A stretch of 64,000 nucleotides of DNA, taken from assembly GCA_023014365.1 (NCBI GenBank), contig JAEBUN010000006.1, positions 248,001 to 312,000 on the forward strand. The letters run 5' to 3'. The notes beneath the pieces are model-generated. The model had not been told where the DNA came from. It was given only the letters and a program-made list of their open reading frames with translations, and made no database searches. Each line of letters opens with the position of its first letter. Positions within the stretch are counted from its first letter, which is position 1. A program made the translations under genes and the position numbers. Origin of the DNA: Lepiota brunneoincarnata (taxonomy: Eukaryota; Basidiomycota; Agaricomycetes; Agaricales; Agaricaceae). This document shows, piece by piece, positions 51,627-61,119 of this stretch.

Positions 51627-52609
51627 ATGCAGCACGGCGAGATCGGCTTTCGAAGTATGTCACGGACCTACCTGCGGGTCCCTTAAGATCCTTAAGTAGT
51701 ACTCGACATAATGCTTGCCCATATTCACGTTGCCTGACGCGCAGCACGTACTGCGACTACTCGAGAATAGTCAGTGACGGGAAGTCGGGTCCATTCGACC
51801 TGGCGGGACGTTGAGAACTGAGCGGTGAAAGATATTATCAACTCCGCGGGGACAGCTGATATGAATCAAGTATCAGATTGGTACGAGTGGGGGTGTCTAT
51901 GTCTATACTGTGTGTCAAGCAGTGTTGTGGGGTCAATTACTGTTGCGCGCAAGTCAAGACCATTTGACTTAACCTTACCTAACGGGGGCCTCGGTTTTTG
52001 ACTGACGGAGTTGACCAACGAGCAGCAGGTCAGGGTCATTGCTAGCACGATGCTAGTGGTCAAGACTCATGGGTCAACGGACGAGCTCTCCATTTCGACA
52101 AGGGAGAAAATCCGTATAGCAACACCCTTTTATCTTCATATGGATCGACTACTCAGAGTCTCCCTAGATCACCACTCGCAACCCATATTTTTTTCGCGAG
52201 AGCGCCGGATTGGATTAGATTGGGTTACGAGGAAGATGCCCTAGTCGATCGTGTGCCGTTTGCAGAGCGAGGTGGTGGGTCTGAAAGGATCCAACAAGAT
52301 GAACTTATCGATGGTTTCCAACGAACCGCATACTCGCCCCCGTCCTCAGATAGGCAATCTATGGATACCGTTGATGGACCATGACCTTCGTACTGTCCCA
52401 CTGCAAGAAATGACCCGAGAATGGACCTCGCAAACACCACGTCTATCGACAACCCGTGTAAGAGGTATCCATGATATGATGAATGTGCGTTGTAGGAAAG
52501 AGAATTATCCTCCAAGACAATCGTAAGGGCGAGGTGTGGTTGATGAAACGACCACAGGCTCATCTTCTCGGCCTCGTAAAACGGGGTACAAGTACAACTC
52601 CGTTGAGTG

Positions 52610-52650
52610 AGAGACTTTAGAAAGAGAGAGTGAGTGAGAGAGAGTGAAAC
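52610..52650. repeat. GA-rich simple tract
   Basis: Runs of GAGAGA/GTGAGTGAGAGAGAG on the plus strand; simple-sequence DNA. Confidence 0.7.
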
Positions 52651-53204
52651 TGAGGGGAAGAAACTTCAAGCTGGTTACGCTGTAGCCTGTCGGAGGTCTT
52701 ATGGCAGCGGAGACATCCTCGTCGTTGGGAGCTGAAGTATCTAAGTACAAATGTGCTACTTAAATACCTAAATGAAAATATGATGCAGGGACGGATTCTG
52801 CACGTAGGCGAGTTTCCTCCTTCACAGCGTGACGGCTATTCGGTGAATGAGGGGCTGCATGCTGAGCTTCAGCTTCACGTCTTATTGGCCATATCGACGG
52901 AGAACAACAGGTCAGTGCCCGGACTACGTTCCTGTTTCCGATGCACGGGATTTCGGCCTCGGTGCTCGCAAGACGGTTCTAAGCTTCCAGCGTTAGCCGC
53001 ACGCCCCATTTCAACAGCCACCTTCCGCCGTTCTTATCCCCTGAGCAGATAGATGGAACCAGACATGGGATAAAAAATGATTACGCATCGAGGGGAATAG
53101 TCAACGCTCTCTCAAGAGATAGCCAATCTCGGTAAGTTTGACCCTGGACTCATTGAAGTTTACAGCCCGCATGCAGAGCAGCACGAGCACCCTAAAGAAC
53201 GTTC

Positions 53205-53760
53205 TCAAAAAAGCAATTTAGAAAGGGGTTGGTTCTGGTAACTAGCCTGCTCTGCCCATTTTATTCTTACTGCATCACTATCATCCTCGGAGAAGTCGGG
53301 CTCACGGAGGAGGGACTCGAATAAGCTGTTGCTCCCGTGGGCGTTTGCACCGTCAAATTCTTCCCTCGTCAGCGTCAACGGCAGCATCACACCATCGACG
53401 TCAACCAGCACGCTACTCTCACCCTCCATCATCTTCCTTGGCCTCTCCACAGCCTTCCTGCCCTCCCTTCGATTTCTTGGGTTCGATTACGAGCAGTACT
53501 TCCCTATTAAATACTAGCAACAGTCTCGCCAATCGCATCAGCAATCATGCCTTCATCTCTTACGCTCCCAAAACTCTAAACGCACTCCAGTCCGTATCCA
53601 TATTCGTCGTGGTCATATCCAGAGAAAAAGCGCCAAGGCTCACAACAAGGACGGTAACATAGTCCGGGGTGAAGTTGGTCAGGATATTTTTCTCTGTAGA
53701 TTTGCTACTAGCTGACTGGCTGGCGTCCGCGGACCAGCAAAGGTAGTGAGCCCCGCGAGA
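53205..53760 (-). other. Coding-like scraps, possible unrecognised gene
   Basis: Minus 53450-53205 reads ESSVLVDVDGVMLPLTLTRE then EPDFSEDDSDAVRIKWAEQA. Upstream, minus 53700-53565 reads NILTNFTPDYVTVLVVSLGA then FSLDMTTTNMDTDWSAFRVL. Composition looks coding, but no consistent splice model links them and no family was recognised. Confidence 0.25.
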
Positions 53761-54755
53761 TGGGCAGGGGTTACGATTGCTTGACGCTGGTGTTCGTCTG
53801 GATATCTCTCTAGAATGATTTGAAGGGCTGCGAAAAAAATAAAGACCGGCCATGTGGGATTGTTATCATCAGTGACAGTCGCATTGAGATAAGTCTCTGC
53901 GCCTTCTTGAGCCTCACAAAGACACGTCTTCTAACAATTGATATAGGCTCTAGCCGTTTGTTCGGGCTATTATGTCGGTATCTGACTTACAAATCCTGTA
54001 CGGTTGATCCTTGGCTCCAGCAATCAAAGATATGCCCCCTGGACCATCTCGTTCTCTGTACCCTGCAACAGAATGTTGTCAAATCTGTGGCACTAAACGA
54101 TAACAGTTGCTTACACAACCCGCAGACGCCCATTGCCCAAATCTATGTGCGTTCCAACGATTCAACAGATAAGTCTAGCCGTCGCAAACGGGCATACACG
54201 CTCGCCAATACCAACAAGAACGCCACATTCCAGGTTCCACCTCACCTTCAGCGAAACAACTCCACCGAGCTCCAGAAGCACCAGGCGCCTTATGAAATGT
54301 AGCCGTTTGGGCACCTTGTCCTACCTTGTCCGTTGCAGCCTCCCTCGAAAAGAAGCAAGTTCTGCAATGCAAGAAGCAACATCTCGCCGCGCAATTTTCA
54401 GGTACAAGGAGGGATTGTTCCATTTGCTTGAACGACTAGTAGCAAATTCTACTGTGTATGCAACGATTTCATCCTGTGTCGGAACGCTGGTGGCTCGTAT
54501 ACAGGGCTGTCAGTTGATAAAGTAGCTTCAAGGTGCCTTGATGGCTCGGAGCCGACCCTGCCAGGACACAGGCACGCACGTTCATATAGTCACATGTCTA
54601 ATGTCTCTTTCCGTTGTGTATACTATACTACCAAACAAAATAAACACACGAATTAACTGTTGAACGCCATGGATATGTTCGCGAGAAGGAAATATTAAAT
54701 GGCCAAACGAAACAAAAGTGACCAAATCGACCAGGAAAGGGATCAAGTTTAAATC

Positions 54756-56757
54756 TTAGGGTCCGGTCTCCCTAACCTTGGGTTCTACATCTCTCTCATA
54801 CAGGGCAAACGCCTTCTGGAACATACCGGCCAACTTCCTAACTTCCTTGTTGAAGGCCTCCTTGTCAGCCCACGCAAGCTGAGGATTCAACAACTCCCGA
54901 GGAACACCCTCAAGGGAGGTGGGTATCGGAAAGGTTGAAGACGCCAAAGTTCTCATACTCGCATTGGGCGAGCTCACCAGAGTGAACGGCGTCGACGATA
55001 CGACGGGTGTACTTGAGCGGGCAGCGCTTGCCCGTGCCAAACTTGCCGCCTGGTCCAGCCGGTGTTGATCAACCAGCAGTTGACGTTGTGCTTGGCCATA
55101 CGCTCGGCCAGCATCTCTGCATAGCGACTGGGATGGAGGACGATGAAGGGTGCGCTATAGCATGTAGAGAAGGTTGGGATGGGCTCCAGAACACCGTCCT
55201 CAGTGCCGGGGGTCTTCGATGTGTACCCAGCCAAGAAGTGATAGCTGGCCTGCTCGGGCGTGAGGCGGGAGACGGGGGGGAGGACACCAAAGGCATCGCA
55301 CGTGAGCATGATGATATTGCTGGGTTGGCGGTTAACGATACAAGGAATCTGAGCATTGGGGATGAATTCAATCGGGTAAGCGCAGCGAGTGTTCTCGGTA
55401 ATGCTGATATCGTCATAGTCGGGGAAACGGTTGGCAGGGCTGTAGACAACGTTCTCCAGGATGGAGCCGAACCGGATTGCATTGTAGATATCGGGTTCTT
55501 TCTCAGCAGAGAGGTTGATGCACTTGGCATAGCAGCCACCCTCGATGTTGAAGACGCCAGTGTCCGACCAGACGTGTTCATCATCACCGATCAGGAGACG
55601 GTTCGGGTCGGCCGAAAGGGTGGTCTTGCCAGTACCAGAGAGGCCGAAGAAGAGTGTGACGTCATTGCTCTCCTTGCCAACGTTGGCGGAAGAGTGGAGG
55701 GAAAGCTGGCCGAATTTTACGGGCTGGAGATAGTGCTAGAAGGTAGAATAAGGTTAAAAAAAATGCGGTCGGACTAGTGCTAGCGGGCGAACAAAAAAAA
55801 AACCGACCATGACTGAAAATACACCTTTCTTCATCTCGCCGGCGTATTCGGTACCAAGAATAACCATCTCCATACGCTTGAAGTTGATCTCGACGGAGGT
55901 TGTAGAACTCATGCCCTTGGTGAAGCGGTTGGCAGGGAATTGGCCGGCGTTGTAGATGATAAAGTCGGGTTCGCCAAACTCTTTGAGTTGTTCCTCGGTA
56001 GGACGGATAAGCATGTTGTGCTGGGGAGGGGAGGGGTGATAAGTTGGACTGCTAGGATCGGAAATTAATAAAAAGATGTACCATAAAGAGGGCGTGGTAG
56101 GCTCGGGCGCAGATGACGCGAACCTTGATGCGATACTTAGGATCCCACTAGAAAGCGGACGTAAGGAATTGTAGATGAGTTTCAGAAGGATGGAAACGTA
56201 CCCCGGCATAGCCATCGAAGACGTAGACGTTTTCACGGGTGTTGAGATAGTCGATGGCACGCTCACGGTTGATTTCGAAAGTGTCTAGGTGTAGGGGCTG
56301 ATTGTGGGCGGGGATGCAACTACGGTGGAGCAGTATCTGGCGACTTACGTTCGTCCATCTTGATGTTGACGGAGCCCCACCAGATGTCGTCCTTGGAGGT
56401 ATCTTCGTAGACAATGCGCTTGTCTTTGGGGGAACGACCAGTTTTTTTGCCCGAAAAGTTGATGAGGGCGCCAGATGAAGAGATGATAGCACCCTCGTTC
56501 CGAATGGCGTCCTCGTAGAGCTGGGCAACGGGGGCGTTGCGCTTGATCTGGATGCGATCCATGTCGAAACCGGCCTGCGAGAAGTACTCAAGGTCACGGC
56601 CAATCACTATGAGGGGGGCGGGGTGAGGGGCGGGGTGGATTGGCGGGGACGAGGACAAGGACATACGGTTTGAGTACTGGTCAGCCTCGGCTGCCTGAGC
56701 ATAATGCTTGTGGAGGATGTGGGGGGTAACGTAGGGGGTGTGGTGGGGTAGGACCAT
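54756..56757 (-). CDS. PCK1: ATP-dependent phosphoenolpyruvate carboxykinase, two frame breaks
   Basis: Cytosolic gluconeogenic enzyme converting oxaloacetate and ATP to PEP, ADP and CO2. Blocks: [117 protein letters not shown] (P-loop), [20 protein letters not shown] (metal site), [39 protein letters not shown]. After [10 protein letters not shown] an extra base at 55051 shifts the frame ([20 protein letters not shown] continues in another frame). A second extra base at 54927 shifts it again before [20 protein letters not shown]. The stop is at 54756. The start at 56757 ([20 protein letters not shown]) is provisional; a further 5' exon near 56.9 kb is possible. The rest is intact, so base errors are plausible. 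Confidence 0.9.
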
Positions 56758-57216
56758 ATTGTGGATGTGCTAAGGGTTGAATTGGATTAGGTTTGGAACA
56801 TTTACATATATATATATATGTATGATAAAATAGGGGGTAGAAAAATGGATGGTGGACCCAAGATCCGAGGCGTGTGAAGGTTTGGCGGTGACAGAACCCC
56901 GGTCGGGAGAAGAATCACGTGAAGGCGCACTCACCGTCGGAACGAGACAAGCGAGCGGGCGGTGGAGGAATTGGCGATGATGAAGGACCATGATAATACA
57001 AAGGTTTTATAGGCCCTGACCTCGGCAGGCGCATGGAAAGAAGGATGATAGCAGGTTCAGCCGGGTTCACCCGGCATTGTTTCGGTGTGCCCGACAAGAA
57101 GCCACCTCGTCCGACAACATTCCCGATCTGGCACGACGGCTCCCCGCGTACGCGCACCAGTTACAGACGTTCCAGGTTAAAAGTCATCCCCATGCTGGTC
57201 TCAAAGCCAGCTTTCC
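56758..57216. promoter_or_regulatory. Divergent region between PCK1 and NAA50, with (TA)n tract
   Basis: Holds the PCK1 promoter or 5' exon and the NAA50 promoter. A short palindromic CATATATATATATATG run lies at 56805-56820. Confidence 0.4.
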
Positions 57217-57806
57217 ATGCTGCACAGCGACATCCTCCTCCGGTCTCTCACCTCTGCAGATGTTCCTGCCATCCGTGCTCTCCATGTGAGTGCCAGTGAC
57301 TTGTGTACGTTGGCTAATTTGGTCTCAGTGAAGTCCACCAAAAGTCGATGGTCCTTCCCATCGAATACCCTCCTGCTTTTTTCACCCAGCTCCTCCTCCT
57401 CCCCACCCGTGCCTGTCTCCTTGCCGTCCGTCCCTCTCAACCCTCTGTTCCGGTAGCCTTCATCTCCGCTGCCCTCCACAAACCCACTTCTGTCCCCCTC
57501 CTCCTCTCTAGGGCCCTTGACACCTCGCGCCCTCGCGTCGAAATACTGACGCTCGGTGTCCTGCCCGCATTCCAGAACCGAGGACTCGCACGCCACCTCA
57601 TCAAATCTGTCGTTGACAAACTCTGTGGTCCCTTCAACGCCAGTGTACTTGTATATGCTAATGTTGCCACCACAAATTCCTCGGCTCTCAAGTTCTATGA
57701 GAACCTTGGGATGCGTGTTTCGTCCGATGTTATCTACAATCTGTACCGTACATGTCCGCACGGGTCTCGCGATGCATATCTTGTCTCTGGGTGTCTAGTA
57801 GTGTGA
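57217..57806 (+). CDS. NAA50: N-alpha-acetyltransferase of the NAA50 (NatE) type
   Basis: GNAT-fold enzyme acetylating N-terminal Met of nascent chains, usually bound to the NatA complex at the ribosome. Starts MLHSDILLRSLTSADVPAIR. After an intron: MVLPIEYPPAFFTQLL (the LPxxY...F substrate loop of NAA50/60). Then ACLLAVRPSQPSVPVAFISA, RVEILTLGVLPAFQNRGLAR (acetyl-CoA loop Q-N-R-G-L-A after the ILTLGVLP strand), VYANVATTNSSALKFYENLG (Asn and FYENLGM motif C) and the tail CLVV. The splice is awkward: GTGAGT at 57287 followed by the CTCAG at 57328 leaves the frame out by one, whereas an AAAAG acceptor at about 57345 fits (LH|SMVLPIEY). About 180 residues. Confidence 0.82.
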
Positions 57807-57886
57807 TAATCTTAATCAATTCACGTGTTTCACAGTCGCGTCCTGTCACGCATCACTCCGCGTCAAAAGCACATACACACTTGTCC

Positions 57887-60363
57887 ATGCCAAAGTGCAC
57901 TGCACATTCCTTTCCCTCCTTTTACGCCTGCTATCTCCTCAAGTCAGTCCAGACACTCAAATCATACAGGTACACTGTCCCTCGTACGCCCCAACTCCAG
58001 CCACCACCCACTCACACCCCTTAGGAACTACATCGGGAGCACGCAAAATCCCGTGCGCCGCCTTAGGTAGGTCCTCTCACTCTTTCATCGGCCGAACGAT
58101 AAATTTAACAATACCCATCTGTAGACAACATAATGGTTTCATCGCACAGGGCGCCAGAGGAACGGCCGCGTATCGGCCATGGGACCATGCAGCTCCTCGT
58201 TCACGGCTTCCCATCCAAACCCGTACGTCCTCACGCCCCCGTCCCCATGACACACACCCACACACCCACACACCCTGGACCAGCTCACCGTTCCGCTTCT
58301 AGGCCGCTCTCTCCTTTGAATGGGCGTGGCAAAACCCCAGCAAGTCAAGGTATCTCCGTGACGACACTGGAAAACCTCTATTCGAGAAGCGTGGAAGGCG
58401 CCTCGAGCAAAATATTATGTTGGTAGTCTCCTGCGGTACCCAATCATCATTCTGGTCGTGTGCTCATATACTCATTTCTAGGGTCCTCCAAAGGATGATT
58501 TGCACCCACCCATTCAGCACATGGGCCCTTCATGTCAAATTGTTCACCAAGGAAGCGGTCCAATGCTGGGATGCTCTCACGCCCCAATACACAGTAGATG
58601 GAAATGAGATCAAGAAGCAGCGGACCCAGTTTTTTCCCCCAGGGTTCACATACTCTGTCGAATTGGAGGGCGTTGATGGCTCGAGTGGGTGGAAAGGATC
58701 CGGACGAAAAGGTCCAGTGTGCATTACAGATGGTGGGTTCTCTTCCTTTACCATGGATTTGGGTTCTACAATGCACCCGCCCTCGTTATATCTTTGTCTT
58801 GATTCTCACAATTGGGTTTTTTATTACCTACCGGATGACATCATCACTCAGCAGAACACTTCACCTCTGCCTACCTTGCTAAACACACCGCACTCCTAGC
58901 CTCAAACCACCCGCTCTCATGCTCAGTGTGCAAGTCTCCAATACGTGATTTCCCCAGCGTACGTCTTACCCAACCAAAATCAGCAACTATCAATTAATAT
59001 CGGTGAACAGAATCATTTGGGTACAACACTCTGTCCTACCACTGGATGCCTCACCACGTCTCATCTTACCTGTCTCGTAAAATCTTGGCTCGAAGCGGAA
59101 CGGCCTGAACCCATTTCCCCACACACTTCTCCAAACTCCAACCCATTTGGTCTAGGCAACGGCATGCTCCCCCGCGGAGGTATCTGCACCTCTTGTGGTT
59201 CCTACACACTCTGGGGCGATATCATTAGAGGGTGCTACAGGCGCCTCTCTGGGCCAGTGGCCTTGGAGGAGGTTGAATCGGAGTCAGAGCTTGAGGAGGT
59301 CGATGACTCCAAGGGATCATCTACTTCGGATTCGGGATTGGAGAAGGAGATGGGACTGTTGGAGCTTGAGGGGCTCGCAGATAACGATGATTTTGCTTCG
59401 GTTCGGAAATCAAACGGGACGGGGCTCTTAGTCCCGCTGTCACCCCGAAAGAAACGCGGGCGTCCGGAAAACCTCGTATCAAAATTGACGGCGTTAGATG
59501 CTGTTCAATCTTCTGTTTCTTCCTCCCCGCCACCTACTACTTCAATGTCGGCGCCACCGGAGAAAAAGAAACGAGGACGACCGCGCAGATTGGTGCAGGA
59601 ATACGGATGCGAGTTGGGTGCTGAGCTTCCCACCCTAGAACCAGGACGTTCCGTGACTAAAAAACGCGGTCGCCCCAGGAAAATCCCAGTCGATGAGATG
59701 ATACTTCCAAGTACAGTAACCACAAGGCGGGGTCGCCCAAAGATAGCCTGTTCTAAAGATGTATCTCGAGTGACCTCGTCTGTTTCCACACAAACATCCC
59801 CGGTATGGGGGAAGCAAGGGCGACCAAGGAAAGCAGCAGAAATGGGATACGGGCCCCCAGCATCACAACCAGAACCACGGCCAGAGCCGGAATCAGGATC
59901 TAGTGTTGGAAAGCGGGAAACACTGAAGGGGATTCATGAACAGCAAGCCGTTGGGATGGTACCAGAGACAAAAAAACGAGGGAGACCCAATAAGACCTGT
60001 GCCGAGCCCGAGATTAGGCAAGTCGCCGTTGGAGAGTCTACATCGGAACCAGCGATAATGCCTCGCAAACGTGGTCGACCGAGGAAAACGAGCGCTGTTT
60101 CGATGGAATTGAATTTGCAACAATGTACCGAATCGGACACGGAGGGTCGCACACCGACGACCGCTAGTACCAAGGGGCGTGGAATTAGTCGACAGAAGGT
60201 GTCTGGATGCACATTGAATGTTTTACGGGGGGAAGACGGCGGGATGTCAGTCACTGTTACAACTCCTGCGAGGGCGGCCAGTGCTCGACCTATTTCCACG
60301 GCTGTGAAGAAGAGGAAAGGTACGCGAGGACGTCATACACGAGGTGCAAGCAACAGCGGTTGA
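57887..60363 (+). CDS. SLX1: SLX1 structure-specific endonuclease with C-terminal AT-hook array; one frame break
   Basis: Catalytic subunit of the Slx1-Slx4 nuclease that cuts branched DNA. Starts MPKCTAHSFPSFYACYLLKS, then NYIGSTQNPVRRLR, QHNGFIAQGARGTAAYRPW, TMQLLVHGFPSKP, AALSFEWAWQNPSKSRYLRD. This is a GIY-YIG domain (YLL...YIG, Arg, and the catalytic Glu in FEWAWQ). Between RPW and TMQ there is one G too many (GGG at 58181-58183). Then VLQRMICTHPFSTWALHVKL and the SLX1 zinc finger: CSVCKSPI, LCPTTGCLTTSHLTCLVKSW, RGGICTSCGSYTLWGDIIRG. The remaining ~380 residues are acidic then polar, with seven GRP cores (KKRGRPEN, KKRGRPRR, KKRGRPRK, TRRGRPKI, GKQGRPRK, KKRGRPNK, RKRGRPRK) typical of AT-hooks that bind the minor groove of AT DNA. 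Ends TRGASNSG. Confidence 0.9.
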
Positions 60364-61119
60364 GATTTCTTTGGCATGGTAATGGACGACGCTATGACGT
60401 CGAGCAACGACAGACCCTCCATCACATTAGCTCGCTCTTGACGGACTCCGGGGAGTACGGGACAGGGAACAGCTGTATCAGTACCATTCGGCCTGGGGAT
60501 ACCTCGCATGTATTCTGTGTCTGACAACCCTGGAGGATCTGGGCCTATAGTACCCAGGTTGCACATCGAAAAAGGTCTTTTGCCCTGGTGTGGTCGTTCG
60601 GGGTACAATTCTGCTTCCAAGGACGGCTGCATTCTGATCCAATAAGGGATCGCCTCCCGGGTTCTACACTCGTCATGCTCCTACTACGAATTTTCACTTT
60701 GTACCCTCATCACGAGTTGGCCATCCGTCTTTATCATTTCATGGAATTTGTTCTTGTTACCGTTCAAACGAGGTTTCTTGTTTCATCATTCCAAGTCGTG
60801 GATTTGCTGATACCCAATTTGCGATACATCGGTTTCCCCACGTATCCCGCGTTCGCAAAATTTTCCGCCTTCATGTTTCATCAACCCATCTGCTACATGT
60901 TAGACTCCCACGACTACACGTCTGGTAGAGTGAACCATCACGATCGTGTACTACTGGTATCGAAAACACTGGTCTGTATTAATATACATATAAATATTAC
61001 TGAGATAAGGCCCCTGTAGAATCAATCTCGGTCATTACAAGTATGCGCTTGGGAGTGATAGCGGCTGAAAAACTGGTGGGGACAGGACTGGGAACCGCTC
61101 CCTATCCCACTCTAAAGGC
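60364..61119. other. Convergent intergenic region
   Basis: About 750 bp between the 3' ends of SLX1 and MED14; no supported gene. Confidence 0.5.

Larger units (their letters stand above)
51171..54755. other. 3.6-kb gene-poor stretch
   Basis: Contains an 88-bp tandem repeat (51451-51626), a GA-rich simple tract (52610-52650), and coding-like scraps on the minus strand near 53205-53760. No whole gene could be built and no transposase, reverse transcriptase or terminal repeat was recognised. Confidence 0.4.

Noticed and set aside
51171..54755. Transposon or retroelement
   Set aside because: No reverse transcriptase, transposase, terminal repeat or target-site duplication could be recognised; only the 88-bp repeat is real.
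55007..55777. 256-codon open frame antisense to PEP carboxykinase
   Set aside because: It lies opposite strongly conserved PCK1 exons and is explained by their GC-rich third positions; no family features of its own.
58430..58500. Second frame break in SLX1 at the intron before VLQRM
   Set aside because: Using the GTTGGT donor at about 58417 restores the frame (NIM|VLQRM), so no lesion is needed.
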